Shown: positions 8,901 through 16,498, counted from the stretch's first letter. The stretch: DNA of 31,480 nt from CAZWBR01 sp964404205 (GCA_964404205.1 CAYOJD010000021.1:1-31480); one strand, 5' to 3'. The notes: generated by a model not told the origin, from the sequence alone. Made by a program: numbers and translations.

Positions 8901-8954
8901 TTCGATGCCCTGAGAAAATGGGGTAAAAAGAAAGTTGAAACCGAAAAGAAATAA
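5916..8954 (+). CDS. secDF: Fused protein translocase subunit SecDF
   Basis: A 1012-residue SecD-SecF fusion, the usual arrangement in Bacteroidota. A first membrane helix at ~7-26 is followed by the SecD motif GLDLKGG (97-103) and the large periplasmic P1 domain. SecD helices 2-6 lie at ~525-675 and include the conserved AGIVLTMGMAVDANVLIYER near 578-597. The SecF half begins near 700, with helix 1, then VDFKGGRTY near 731, a periplasmic loop, and helices containing VVGYSINDTVIVFDRIRE near 906-923. The protein uses the proton motive force to pull substrates out of the SecYEG channel at the inner membrane. P1 carries an Ala/Thr/Ser/Asn-rich insertion at ~275-326. It has its own promoter and a strong terminator, so it is monocistronic. 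Confidence 0.97.
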   Translation: MQNKGLIRLLAIMLALVCVYQLYFTYKSYKVESDAAKYGVAEAKLENPSATGTQLEELAKKHENYYLDSISGQPVYNFLGLKKYTYREVKEYQLPLGLDLKGGMNVTLEVSVVDLIRAMSEYSTDSTFNAALQLALQKQKDSQEDFVTLFGQSFEQIDPNAKLASIFNTLELREKVTFNSSNADVLRVIRQETDNAIDNSFQILRTRIDRFGVAQPNIQQLQTKGRILVELPGVKDAKRVRKLLQGTANLEFWETYENSEVYPYLLEANSRLREIKAMEAAGTPDSIAENTAAPADTTKNNSLLSEVKNQQTDSLAAGSTAEIAKNFPLFAVLSPNTSREGQLFRGPVVGYAHVKDTAAVNDYLKIAQVKSVFPRNMLFRWTAKPTEKEGNFYQLIALKVTSRDGRAPLDGGAVIDARDDFGQNKANSVVNMNMNAEGAKTWQRMTRENVGKSVAVVLDDYVQSFPTVQGEIPNGRTEISGNFTVDEAKDLANMLKSGKMPAPARIVQEEIVGPTLGKESIQSGMTSFAIAFVLVLVYMLFFYSKGAGLAANVALLVNLFFLIGVLASMGAVLTLPGIAGIVLTMGMAVDANVLIYERVQEEVMAGKGARLALKDGYNNAYSAIIDGQVTTLLTGIVLYMFGSGPIKGFATTLIIGILTSLFTAIFITRLIFERSLDNNKTITFVSPATKNFLRNLHVPFLQYRKKLYIVSIVLILISIASLTFKGLNYSVDFKGGRTYVVRLDKDVRVDDVASALSAQFGSTPEVKTFGGNNQVRITTDYRIDEEGEAVDQEIEQKLYTGMKQFVGSDVSEEKFLTENRMSSTKVGPTVSDDIKRDAVLSVFFALIAIFLYIAVRFRNWQFGLGGLASLAHDVIIVIGMFSLFDGLLPFSLEVDQAFIAAVLTVVGYSINDTVIVFDRIREYLHLHPKQETMKTFNEAMNSTLRRTFNTSMTTLVVLIAIFIFGGTSIKGFIFALLIGIGFGTYSSVFVATPVAFDALRKWGKKKVETEKK

Positions 8955-8974
8955 TTGAGTTTACCCTCAGCCGT

Positions 8975-9007
8975 AAAAGCCCCGGAATGATGAATTTCGG
9001 GGCTTTT
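8975..9007 (+). terminator. Rho-independent terminator after secDF
   Basis: AAAAGCCCCG (8975-8984) pairs with CGGGGCTTTT (8998-9007); the stem extends inward by a G-T wobble and two A-T pairs to a 7-base loop. It begins 20 bases after the secDF stop. Confidence 0.88.
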
Positions 9008-9021
9008 CATTTCCCTGATTA

Positions 9022-9054
9022 TTTTTCGGAATAAGAACAGGATTATTATCTTTG
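9022..9054 (+). promoter_or_regulatory. Bacteroidota-type promoter for tatA
   Basis: A perfect -7 element TATCTTTG lies at 9047-9054, with a TTTTT -33-like element at 9022-9026, 20 bases upstream. The predicted start is near 9061, leaving a leader of only about 11 bases before the ATG at 9072. Confidence 0.6.
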
Positions 9055-9071
9055 CCGGAAACATACAAACT

Positions 9072-9338
9072 ATGGGCAATCCAATTCTTTTTATCAGCGG
9101 AGGCGAAATTGTGGTCATCGTTTTCTTTATCCTGCTATTCTTTGGGGCCGATTCTATCCCCGGAATTGCCAGAACCATTGGTAAAGGAATGCGTGAATTC
9201 CAAAAAGCAACTGAAGATATTAAGAAAGAGATCAATACCCACACATCGGAAATCAGAAATGATGTGACCAAGATTTCCGACAATGTCGAGAAACAGACAA
9301 ATAGTATCAAACGAAACATCGACGAAGAATTAAAATAG
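9072..9338 (+). CDS. tatA: Twin-arginine translocation protein TatA/TatE family
   Basis: An 88-residue protein with the TatA layout: a very short periplasmic N-terminus, one membrane helix (~5-25), the hinge FFGADSIPGIARTIGKG (the family's FG-x-x-x-[LI]-P-x-[LI]-[AG]-R pattern), then an amphipathic helix (~29-45) and a charged tail. TatA oligomers form the passage through which the Tat system exports folded proteins with RR signal peptides. The tail, ~45-88, is a hydrophilic, probably coiled-coil helix rich in Asn, Lys, Asp and Ser. tatC is not in the window. The start ATG at 9072 is preferred because an ATG in another frame at 9052 overlaps the promoter. A TatB-like role cannot be excluded. 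Confidence 0.9.
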   Translation: MGNPILFISGGEIVVIVFFILLFFGADSIPGIARTIGKGMREFQKATEDIKKEINTHTSEIRNDVTKISDNVEKQTNSIKRNIDEELK

Positions 9339-9498
9339 CTTTTCCTGTCAATTTTCCTCCCCTCCAATTACCTGTCGTACTGCACGCTGCACACTTCTCG
9401 TTTTTTCATCCTACCGCAGCAACTATTTCCGGCCTGTTTCTCTTGATGATTGTTTGGTGAAAATTGCTACCCAAAACCATTCCGGTCGAGGTTTTTTT

Positions 9499-9529
9499 TT
9501 TGTATTTTACCACAGTGCGAATTATCTTG
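9499..9529 (+). promoter_or_regulatory. Possible promoter for the K+/H+ antiporter gene
   Basis: TTTG (9499-9502, at the end of a run of ten T) is followed after 20 bases by TATCTTG (9523-9529), one T short of the -7 consensus. It lies 61 bases before the ATG at 9591. The rest of 9339-9590 shows no gene. Confidence 0.4.
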
Positions 9530-9590
9530 CCCTCGCCGGGCCCGACAAACGATTCAGCACAGATACGCTATTCATCAAAAATAATTGTCG

Positions 9591-11096
9591 ATGCAGGTTA
9601 CTACCGAATTAATACTGCTGGTGCTTTCGTTTCTTTTCTTCGTAAGCATACTGGCCGGGAAAGCGGGCTCCAGATATGGGGTACCAGTACTTTTGCTCTT
9701 TCTTGGAATTGGGATGATTAGCGGAAGTGATGGATTGGGTATACAGTTTTACAACTATAAAATTGCACAAACCATAGGCACCTTCGCATTGATTGTCATT
9801 CTCTTTTCAGGGGGAATGGACACCAAGCTAAACGATATACGGCCCATCATAAAACCCGGAGTTGTTTTGGCAACAATGGGAGTCCTGCTCACCACCATTG
9901 CAACAGGCCTATTGATATGGATGATGCTCGGTTTTACCCAATCAGGGGCACAGGTTGGGTTGCTTACCTCGTTGCTACTTGCGGCAGTGATGTCGTCGAC
10001 TGACTCGGCATCGGTATTTTCCATATTAAGATCGAAAGGGATTAACCTAAAAAATAATCTCCGCCCGATGCTGGAACTCGAAAGCGGAAGTAACGACCCG
10101 ATGGCCTATATGTTGACCATCAGTCTTATTTCGCTGATTCAGGCTGCCGGCTCGACTAACTATTGGATGGTTGGCGGGATGATTCTGTTGCAACTTGTAG
10201 TGGGTGCATCGGCCGGCTACCTGCTTGGCCGGCTAACCGTCGTCATTGTTAACCGGATCAGAATCGATAACGCGTCGCTCTACCCTATCCTGGTATTTAC
10301 CAGTGCCATCTTTATCTTTTCGTTTACCTACTTTATCAAAGGCAATGGTTTCCTGGCCGTTTATATCGGAGGATTGGTTATTGGCAACGCCCGATTGGTA
10401 CATAAAAGATCTTCACTTTACTTTTTCGACGGGCTGGCATGGTTAAGCCAAATCCTGATGTTCCTTACATTGGGCTTACTGGTCAACCCGCACGAGCTTA
10501 TTCCGGTTATTATTCCCGGATTAATTATCAGTGCCGTTATCATCTTTATCACCCGTCCGCTAAGCGTATTTATCACATTGTTGCCTTTTAAGAAATTCAG
10601 GTTTAAAGACAAACTGTTTATCTCGTGGATCGGATTGCGCGGAGCTGTTCCGATTATTTTCGCTATCATGCCATTAGCCGAAGAGGTTCCATATGCCCGT
10701 TATATCTTCAATATTGTCTTCTTTATCACGTTGGTGTCGCTATTGGTGCAGGGCACAACATTATCGTGGGTGGCCACCAAACTAAACCTGGCCGAAAAGC
10801 CCAATCAACTGAAAAGCCTTACCGAATTCGACCTCGATTTCTCGGACGACATTAAATCGGTTACCACTGAAATTACCGTTACCGAAAAGGCCATTGAAAA
10901 TGGTGGCCGGTTGATGGACTTGCCGCTGCCCGACAAGACATTGGCTGTATTGGTGAAACGTAACGGAAAATATTTCGTGCCCAAAGGGAGTACAACACTC
11001 TGTCTGAACGATAAACTACTGCTGATTACCGATGACGAAGAGGCATTAAGGCAAACCTACAGCAACCTTGGAATCTCGGATGGCACCACTACCTGA
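9591..11096 (+). CDS. nhaP2: Potassium/proton antiporter, CPA1 family, with RCK_C domain (CvrA/NhaP2 type)
   Basis: A 501-residue inner-membrane antiporter. About twelve hydrophobic helices cover residues ~5-395. They include the conserved transport-core pieces MSSTDSASVFSILRSK and ELESGSNDPMAYML, whose Ser/Thr-Asp and Asn-Asp residues are the cation/proton site in CPA1 exchangers. A cytoplasmic C-terminal region from ~405 contains a TrkA-C/RCK_C domain (VTEKAIENGGRLMDLPLP through LLLITDDEE), the regulatory domain of the NhaP2/CvrA group. The protein would exchange K+ (or Na+) for H+ and help control cell volume and pH. I place the start at the ATG (9591), two codons after a possible TTG at 9585. 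It follows tatA on the same strand but 252 bases away, so it is probably transcribed separately. Confidence 0.93.
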   Translation: MQVTTELILLVLSFLFFVSILAGKAGSRYGVPVLLLFLGIGMISGSDGLGIQFYNYKIAQTIGTFALIVILFSGGMDTKLNDIRPIIKPGVVLATMGVLLTTIATGLLIWMMLGFTQSGAQVGLLTSLLLAAVMSSTDSASVFSILRSKGINLKNNLRPMLELESGSNDPMAYMLTISLISLIQAAGSTNYWMVGGMILLQLVVGASAGYLLGRLTVVIVNRIRIDNASLYPILVFTSAIFIFSFTYFIKGNGFLAVYIGGLVIGNARLVHKRSSLYFFDGLAWLSQILMFLTLGLLVNPHELIPVIIPGLIISAVIIFITRPLSVFITLLPFKKFRFKDKLFISWIGLRGAVPIIFAIMPLAEEVPYARYIFNIVFFITLVSLLVQGTTLSWVATKLNLAEKPNQLKSLTEFDLDFSDDIKSVTTEITVTEKAIENGGRLMDLPLPDKTLAVLVKRNGKYFVPKGSTTLCLNDKLLLITDDEEALRQTYSNLGISDGTTT

Positions 11097-11557
11097 ATTC
11101 AGATTCACGAAAACAGAACTGACCATCCGGTTCATCATTGTCCGACCGATTTTATCATATGTAAACTCCGTTTAAGATTAAAAAAACTGCTCCCTATCTT
11201 TAAGGACCCATATTAGGGCATGTAGCCCGTAAATCGGTGCTCTGTATCTCCTCTGTATCTCCTCTGTATCTCCTCTGTATCTCCTCTGTATCTCCTCCGT
11301 ATCTGGTTCAAATGGAAATCCCGTATATTCAACTCCTAATTATCTCCACATTAACCCGCCCTGCAACCGCAATTAACGGGAAACTGGTGGATCGATAGAA
11401 TGAAGTTTGTACCATGCCAATCGATGCCAAACAATTTTCAGGATGATATTAAAGCAGGTTGCAGCCTTCGTTTTCGGATAAAATTCTGAAACCTGTAACG
11501 CCATCGGGCCAAATTACCGCAGAGATTTAATGCGCCGAAAATCCGATATAAATTCAC
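11097..11557. other. Gene-free stretch between the antiporter and lolD
   Basis: No convincing coding sequence on either strand: in-frame stops are frequent and nothing resembles a protein family. The stretch holds the 11-bp tandem repeat described separately, and the lolD promoter lies just after it. No clear terminator hairpin was found after the antiporter stop. Confidence 0.6.
11241..11306. repeat. 11-bp tandem repeat, six copies
   Basis: Five perfect head-to-tail copies of TCTGTATCTCC (11241-11295) and a sixth, degenerate copy TCCGTATCTGG (11296-11306). The unit is not a multiple of three, so a coding role is unlikely. The period is close to one DNA helical turn. It lies 145 bases after the antiporter stop and 323 bases before the lolD ATG. 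Confidence 0.97.
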
Positions 11558-11565
11558 TACTTTTG
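11558..11565 (+). promoter_or_regulatory. Candidate -7 element upstream of lolD
   Basis: TACTTTTG matches TAnnTTTG perfectly and lies 64 bases before the chosen lolD ATG. The expected -33 region has no good TTTG, so the call is moderate. Confidence 0.45.
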
Positions 11566-11629
11566 TCCATCAGCGTTAAAAATCTTGGCGCAGATAAAAT
11601 CATTTTTTTCATCTTTACGCTATCGCTCG

Positions 11630-12283
11630 ATGCTGAAAGCAGAACAGGTCACAAAATCATTTGGCGAACTCAACGTTTTGAAAGGAGTTTCGCTCGAAGT
11701 TCGGAAAGGCGAGATTGTTGCCATTGTAGGCGCAAGTGGAGCCGGTAAAACAACGCTGCTCCAGATTCTGGGCACCTTAGGGAGCCCCGACTCGGGCAAG
11801 GTTATCATCAACAATACCGATGTTTTTGCCCTGAACGAAAAAGAGCTCTCCCGATTTCGCAATAAAGAGGTTGGCTTTGTTTTTCAGTTCCACCATCTGC
11901 TTCCCGAGTTTACCGCTTTCGAGAATGTATGCATCCCCGGCTATATTGCAGGGCGCAAACGAAACGAAGTCGAAAAGGAAGCCGCCGATTTGCTGGCTTT
12001 GCTTGACCTGAAAGAGCGGATCAACCATAAACCATCGGAACTTTCGGGAGGCGAAAAACAGCGAGTGGCTGTTGCGCGGGCATTAATCAATCGTCCGGCT
12101 ATTATTTTGGCCGATGAACCATCGGGCAACCTCGATTCGCGCAACCAGGAGGAGTTGTATAATCTTTTTTTTAGCCTGCGGCGCCAGTTTGACCAAACGT
12201 TTGTGATTGTTACCCATGATGAGCATTTTGCCTCACGCGCCGACCGGATGATACATATCCGCGACGGGATTGTTCAGCTATAA
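11630..12283 (+). CDS. lolD: ABC transporter ATP-binding protein, LolD-like (lipoprotein release)
   Basis: A 217-residue ABC ATPase. Walker A GASGAGKTT is at 34-42, the ABC signature LSGGEKQR at 138-145, Walker B IILADEP at 158-164 and the H-loop VTHDE near 194-198. The domain ends at ~217 without extra segments, and the tract NKEVGFVFQFHHLLPEF is typical of the LolD/MacB/FtsE branch. LolD powers LolCE, which releases lipoproteins from the inner membrane. No LolCE-type permease gene is adjacent; the permease tail at the start of the window is 11.5 kb away and need not be its partner. I chose the ATG at 11630 because the strand-domain begins at MLKAEQVTKSFG; an in-frame ATG at 11585 would add 15 atypical residues. 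It leads a tightly spaced unit with the next three genes. Confidence 0.88.
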   Translation: MLKAEQVTKSFGELNVLKGVSLEVRKGEIVAIVGASGAGKTTLLQILGTLGSPDSGKVIINNTDVFALNEKELSRFRNKEVGFVFQFHHLLPEFTAFENVCIPGYIAGRKRNEVEKEAADLLALLDLKERINHKPSELSGGEKQRVAVARALINRPAIILADEPSGNLDSRNQEELYNLFFSLRRQFDQTFVIVTHDEHFASRADRMIHIRDGIVQL

Positions 12284-12298
12284 AGCCATCGCAGCCTT

Positions 12299-13066
12299 AT
12301 GAAATTGTTACTCGACGAAAAATACAGGCTTTACGCGCAACCCCGCTTTCTCGACACCGACCCCATTTCTGTTCCGCACCGCTTTTCGCGAAAGGAGGAT
12401 ATTGAAATCGCCGGGTTTCTGGCCGCTACCATCGCGTGGGGACAACGAAAAAGCATTATTGACAACGCCAACAGGCTGATGGCTTTAATGGACAATGCCC
12501 CTTACGATTTTTTGGTCAACCATCAACCTGTCGATTGCAGACCATTCAGAACTTTTGTCCACCGTACTTTTAATGGAACCGACTGTAGCTACTTTCTACT
12601 GGCCCTATCGGAAATTTATCGCCACCATGGTGGGCTTGAAACCCTTTTTACCGAGGGGTTTCGCAATGGCAATACCATCAAAAGTTCAATCACCGGGTTT
12701 CGCGATAAGTTTCTCTCGTTCTATCCCGAAGAGCGGACAAAAAAACATATTGCCAATCCCGATAAGGGTTCGACAGCCAAAAGGCTTAATATGTTCCTGC
12801 GGTGGATGGTCCGAGGCAGCCAGGAAGGGGTAGATTTTGGTTTATGGAAGGCCATCCCGGTATCGGGACTGATGATGCCCATTGATCTCCATTCGGGATA
12901 TATTGCCCGCCAACTGGGTTTGCTGGAACGCCGGCAGAACGACTGGTTAGCAGTTGAAGAACTTACCCGGAACCTCCGCCAGTTCGATCAGGAAGATCCG
13001 GTGAAGTATGACTTCGCGTTATTTGGTATGGGGGCATTGGAAGGAAAAAGGGGGTCGATTGGCTGA
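12299..13066 (+). CDS. TIGR02757 / DUF2400 family protein of unknown function
   Basis: A 255-residue soluble protein that I recognise as the TIGR02757 (DUF2400) family, widespread in Bacteroidota and some other phyla and functionally uncharacterised. Visible family features are the N-terminal DEKYRLYAQPRFLDTDPISVPHRF, the AATIAWGQRKSI segment, the FHRTFNGTD-like block and the C-terminal half containing PIDLHSGYIARQLGLL. No signal peptide or membrane helix is present, and the composition suggests an all-helical cytoplasmic protein. Its ATG is 15 bases after the lolD stop and the next gene starts 38 bases after its own stop, so it is probably co-transcribed with lolD and trmN6. I offer no function. 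The C-terminal end is slightly truncated-looking but in frame. Confidence 0.85.
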   Translation: MKLLLDEKYRLYAQPRFLDTDPISVPHRFSRKEDIEIAGFLAATIAWGQRKSIIDNANRLMALMDNAPYDFLVNHQPVDCRPFRTFVHRTFNGTDCSYFLLALSEIYRHHGGLETLFTEGFRNGNTIKSSITGFRDKFLSFYPEERTKKHIANPDKGSTAKRLNMFLRWMVRGSQEGVDFGLWKAIPVSGLMMPIDLHSGYIARQLGLLERRQNDWLAVEELTRNLRQFDQEDPVKYDFALFGMGALEGKRGSIG

Positions 13067-13104
13067 AGATAAAGATTGTTTGACCTTTTAGCATCGCAAA
13101 GAAT

Positions 13105-13818
13105 ATGGCCCGAAACAGATGGTTTCAGTTTAAACAGTTCAGGATAGAGCAACAGCGGGCGGCCATGAAGGTTGGCACCGACGGGGTATTGCTTGGCGCC
13201 TGGTGTAATGTTGACAACGTCTCTCGTTTGCTCGACATTGGAACCGGTACAGGATTGATTGCACTGATGGCAGCACAACGAAGTGCAGCTGCTGTCGATG
13301 CCATTGAACTGAACGAAGAGGCAGCTGCCGATGCCCGGTTCAATTTCCTGCAATCGCCGTGGAGCAATCGGATAACCCTTTATTGCATTGATTTTCTGCA
13401 CTATTGCCAGCAAACCAACAACAGGTATGATTTGATTGTAAGCAATCCCCCCTTCTTTGTTCGTTCGCTCCAACCAGACAACGAGGGCGTTGCCATGGCG
13501 CGCCATAACGACACCCTCCCCTTCGACCGGTTACTGGCCGGTGTAGCCCGATTGCTTATGCCCAACGGACGGTTAGCCGTTATTATTCCTGCCGACAGTT
13601 TCGACCACTTCAGGGAAGAGGCCCGCCTTGCCGGATTGTACCTTTCGCAACAGTGTATGGTTTATCCCAAACCGGGTAAAAGAGCCAAAAGGGTGATGCT
13701 CGAATTTTCGATGCAGGCTACTTATCCTGTAAAGCAAGAGATAACCATCCATACAGAAGAAAACCGATATACATTGGAATACAGTAGCCTGACCCAACCG
13801 TTCTATCTCGACAAGTAA
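13105..13818 (+). CDS. trmN6: tRNA1(Val) (adenine37-N6)-methyltransferase
   Basis: A 237-residue class I SAM-dependent methyltransferase. The N-terminus FKQFRIEQQRAAMKVGTDGVLLGAW is characteristic of the YfiC/TrmN6 family. The SAM-binding glycine motif DIGTGTG is at 44-50, the acidic strand-2 end IELNEEAA follows, and the catalytic NPPF motif of N6-adenine methyltransferases is at 114-117. The E. coli homologue methylates A37 next to the anticodon of tRNA1(Val), in the cytoplasm. Length matches the family (about 235-245). It sits in the lolD-TIGR02757-trmN6-DUF1761 run with short gaps, 38 bases after the preceding stop. Substrate tRNA in this organism is inferred. Confidence 0.9.
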   Translation: MARNRWFQFKQFRIEQQRAAMKVGTDGVLLGAWCNVDNVSRLLDIGTGTGLIALMAAQRSAAAVDAIELNEEAAADARFNFLQSPWSNRITLYCIDFLHYCQQTNNRYDLIVSNPPFFVRSLQPDNEGVAMARHNDTLPFDRLLAGVARLLMPNGRLAVIIPADSFDHFREEARLAGLYLSQQCMVYPKPGKRAKRVMLEFSMQATYPVKQEITIHTEENRYTLEYSSLTQPFYLDK

Positions 13819-13905
13819 GGGTTCCGCAGATGGCCGGAAGCAACAAACGAGTTGTTTTTGAAACAATTGCAGCGCGAGAGCGTTATTACAGAAAAAAATA
13901 CGATT

Positions 13906-14325
13906 ATGGAAATGTCAGCAGCTTTTCAAAGTGTCAATATTTGGGCGGTCGCGCTGGCCGCGCTGGTTTATCTGGTAATTGGGAGCCTGTGGTACTCGCC
14001 GCTTTTGCTGGGCAATGCCTGGATGAAACTGAAAGGGTTTACCGAAGAGGATTTTAAGTCGGCCAAACCGATTTGGGTGATTATGCTTTCCACCTATCTG
14101 TTTGCATTTCTGGCCGCCTTTTCGTTGGCGATGTTCCTGGGTGCCGAATCGGACTGGAGTTTTGGGGCGATAGCAGGAGCTCTGGTGGCTATATTCTGGA
14201 TATCGACCTCCAAAATGGCCAATGTGCTTTACGAAAACCAGCCGATAAAATTATGGCTGCTTCATGCCGGGTTCGATTTTCTGGCTTATGTAGCAATGGG
14301 GACAATCGTGGGCGGATGGCATTAA
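13906..14325 (+). CDS. DUF1761 family membrane protein
   Basis: A 139-residue inner-membrane protein recognised as DUF1761: it has the N-terminal signature with NIWAVALAALVYLVIGSLWYSP and a following KLKGFTEEDF loop. Four hydrophobic segments are visible at about 10-30, 55-78, 83-104 and 114-137. The function of the family is unknown. I chose the ATG at 13906; an in-frame ATG at 13852 would add 18 hydrophilic residues that do not match the family, and an ATG two codons downstream (13912) is equally possible. It is the last gene of the lolD run, 87 bases after trmN6, and converges on the DUF4412 gene 56 bases away. No good terminator hairpin was seen in that gap. Confidence 0.85.
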   Translation: MEMSAAFQSVNIWAVALAALVYLVIGSLWYSPLLLGNAWMKLKGFTEEDFKSAKPIWVIMLSTYLFAFLAAFSLAMFLGAESDWSFGAIAGALVAIFWISTSKMANVLYENQPIKLWLLHAGFDFLAYVAMGTIVGGWH

Positions 14326-14381
14326 AAAAAGATCTCCGCCCATCAACGCCGTTGAACGGAAACCTTTTCCATTAAGTTTAT

Positions 14382-15107
14382 TTATTCCGTTTTCAGTTTC
14401 TTCATCAAACCCTTCAGATCTTTCAAGCCTTTGACCGGATTATCTTCGGTTTCTGCTGAATCGTTCGCCTCTTCCGGCATATTGTCGAAGTTTATTTCGC
14501 CGGGATCCATCACTGTTTCCTTGAATTTTACATCTGAAGGAAGATCAAACTCCCCCGCCGGGATGGAGGCATCGATTTCGATTTTGGTTGCTGTCATTAC
14601 TTGTGTTGTTCCCAGCAGTTTCACTTCGGTTTTTACCGCAATGTTGTTCCAAACCCAACTGGTTGACCCAAGATTGCTTTTCCACACATCGCACACTTTA
14701 CCGGAAACTGTTTCTTTGCCGGCTTTGACAAAACCAAGCCCCTCGAGGGTTTTATCGCTAAACTCCTTCATATCGAAATTTGGGTCGGCAAGTAAATCTT
14801 CGAGCCATTGGTTGTGTAGTTTAGTTCCTTTTTTGTCACCAGGCACCCACTGGTAACTATCAAATTGAATGGTGAGGTTGCGTTGGTGTGTTTCGAGTTT
14901 TTGTCCAAGCATTTTGGTAACGGAGTGGGTGGTCTCGCTTCGGTTCCAACCCCAATTGTCGATGTAAAGGGTTTGTTTTCCAGTTGTGTTGCCGGTAAGT
15001 TCGTATTCAATGTAAGCACTCTTGTACGAATAAGGTTTTTGGTTGGTTTGCGGGAAGGCTGTAACAATAGCCATCATGGCAACGAGCGTGGCAAATAATT
15101 TTTTCAT
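14382..15107 (-). CDS. Exported DUF4412-like protein
   Basis: A 241-residue protein with a signal peptide (MKKLFATLVAMMAIVTAFPQ, cleavage near residue 20-21; no lipobox Cys). The mature part has alternating beta-rich segments, a central pair of invariant-looking tracts (KVCDVWKS and WVWNNIAVKTE), and ends in a Lys/Leu-rich amphipathic tail (KGLKDLKGLMKKLK). The overall plan resembles the DUF4412 family, a periplasmic or outer-membrane-associated beta-rich group without known function. It lies 86 bases downstream of the OmpA-domain gene on the same strand, so the two are probably one unit. Assignment to DUF4412 is by pattern recognition and not certain. Confidence 0.75.
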   Translation of the reverse strand: MKKLFATLVAMMAIVTAFPQTNQKPYSYKSAYIEYELTGNTTGKQTLYIDNWGWNRSETTHSVTKMLGQKLETHQRNLTIQFDSYQWVPGDKKGTKLHNQWLEDLLADPNFDMKEFSDKTLEGLGFVKAGKETVSGKVCDVWKSNLGSTSWVWNNIAVKTEVKLLGTTQVMTATKIEIDASIPAGEFDLPSDVKFKETVMDPGEINFDNMPEEANDSAETEDNPVKGLKDLKGLMKKLKTE

Positions 15108-15193
15108 GGGTTAAGATTTTCGTTTGATGTGATTTCTATCAGATTGTTATGGTTCAATTTACGACAAAAAAGCTTATCAGTGTCCCTTATTGG

Positions 15194-16498
15194 TTAAAAT
15201 TTAACAAATTCAACCCTTCGGTTCTGCGCTTTATCTTCGGGAGTATTATTTCCCTTCATGGGTTTGTTTTCGCCGTGCCCTTTTGCAGTTAACCGTTCGG
15301 GAGAGATACCGAGTTGGTTCATTTTCTCGACTACCGCAGTTGCACGGGCCTCAGAAAGTTTTTGATTTGAAGCATCGTCTCCGTCGTTGTCGGTATGCCC
15401 TTCCACCGAGAAGTTCAAGTCGGGGTGCTCCTGCATCATTTTCACCACATAGTTGATGGTCCCCATTGATTCGGGCTTTACGGTGGCTTTGTTTACATCG
15501 AATTTGATACCGGTGGTCACGAATTTGCCATCGGTCAGGAATTTGTCGTAAAGCGGCACTGCCCCTTTGGCTATACGGATGTTTTTGATGTAACCAACAG
15601 TACCTCCGCTTGGGTTATGATAGGCCAGAGAAAGACCGGTTGGATTGTAACCCAGATTGGGAATATTGATAATCCGCGTATCATCCATATATACTTTTAA
15701 AGCCCTTGTGTGATACGAAATTGCAATATGCCTCCACTTCTGCGTTTTATCGCTTTGGGCACCCGAGAATCCGGGATAGAATTTGCGTTCAATATCTTGT
15801 TGGTGTTCGCCTCCATTTTTGCCAACTCTCACCCATTTATCATCCGCCCGCATCGAATTATCTAATTTAACCTGAGTCTTTGTGTCGGCTAAAAAAACAC
15901 AATAATTACTCGACTGCTCGCCAAACCATGCGTCGAATTCAATGGTAAATTCTTCAGGCAGATAATCTTCAGTGCTATTCTTCAACAACGGGACAATGTT
16001 TCCACCGCCGTTGGCATTACACTTGATGAAGTAGATAACATTTTGGTTGTCGAAATTGGCATTTTCAACACTGCCCGAAACCCAATCCCATTTGCTGGGG
16101 AACTCTCCATTTTGCTCCCCTTCCTGATTGTCTTCAAAGATTATTTCCATTCCAGGGACAAAATCATATTTGGCCCAGGTGAGCTGGGGTTGAGATTTAG
16201 GTTGCGGTGTGGCTTCTTCTGCATCCTCAGCATGTTTGTCCGCGGTGGCTTTATCTGATTCGCCCGATTGATTGCCAGAACCCTCGGTCGGCTTCTCTTT
16301 TTTCTTCAAAACAGAACCAATTCCGTCTTCAACTTTGTCGAAGGTTTTGTCGATAGCTTGGTTTGTACGTTGGTTTACCCTCTGATTAGCTTCGTTGTTT
16401 ACTTTCTTTTTGAGGTCGATTTTGATTTGGGCAGAAAGTGCAGGCGAAAAAATAGATAACAAAACAATAATGGTCAGCGAGAAGATATTTTTTATCAT
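15194..16498 (-). CDS. OmpA-family outer-membrane protein with a central lectin-like domain
   Basis: A 434-residue protein with a signal peptide (~1-23, ending SPALSAQ). A Lys/Asn/Gln-rich helical segment (~26-70) and an acidic low-complexity stretch (~70-110) follow. Residues ~120-310 look like a concanavalin/LamG-type beta sandwich (EFTIEFDAWFG, WRHIAISYHTRALKVYMDDTRI, PTGLSLAYHN). The C-terminus, ~325-434, is an OmpA peptidoglycan-binding domain: IKFDVNKATVKPESM, FSVEGHTDNDGDD, LSEARATAV, then GHGENKP and NRRVEFVKF. The OmpA part should anchor the protein to peptidoglycan, while the lectin-like part may bind sugar or protein in the periplasm or at the surface. No beta-barrel is visible. 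It precedes the DUF4412 gene on the same strand. The middle domain is inferred. Confidence 0.87.
   Translation of the reverse strand: MIKNIFSLTIIVLLSIFSPALSAQIKIDLKKKVNNEANQRVNQRTNQAIDKTFDKVEDGIGSVLKKKEKPTEGSGNQSGESDKATADKHAEDAEEATPQPKSQPQLTWAKYDFVPGMEIIFEDNQEGEQNGEFPSKWDWVSGSVENANFDNQNVIYFIKCNANGGGNIVPLLKNSTEDYLPEEFTIEFDAWFGEQSSNYCVFLADTKTQVKLDNSMRADDKWVRVGKNGGEHQQDIERKFYPGFSGAQSDKTQKWRHIAISYHTRALKVYMDDTRIINIPNLGYNPTGLSLAYHNPSGGTVGYIKNIRIAKGAVPLYDKFLTDGKFVTTGIKFDVNKATVKPESMGTINYVVKMMQEHPDLNFSVEGHTDNDGDDASNQKLSEARATAVVEKMNQLGISPERLTAKGHGENKPMKGNNTPEDKAQNRRVEFVKF

Noticed and set aside
9491..9502. T10 run upstream of the antiporter as a phase-variation tract
   Set aside because: It may vary in length, but it lies at the -33 element of a weak candidate promoter and there is no evidence here for variation.
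9464..9721. ORF overlapping the antiporter start
   Set aside because: It is out of frame with the antiporter and crosses its N-terminal helix; shadow of a real gene.
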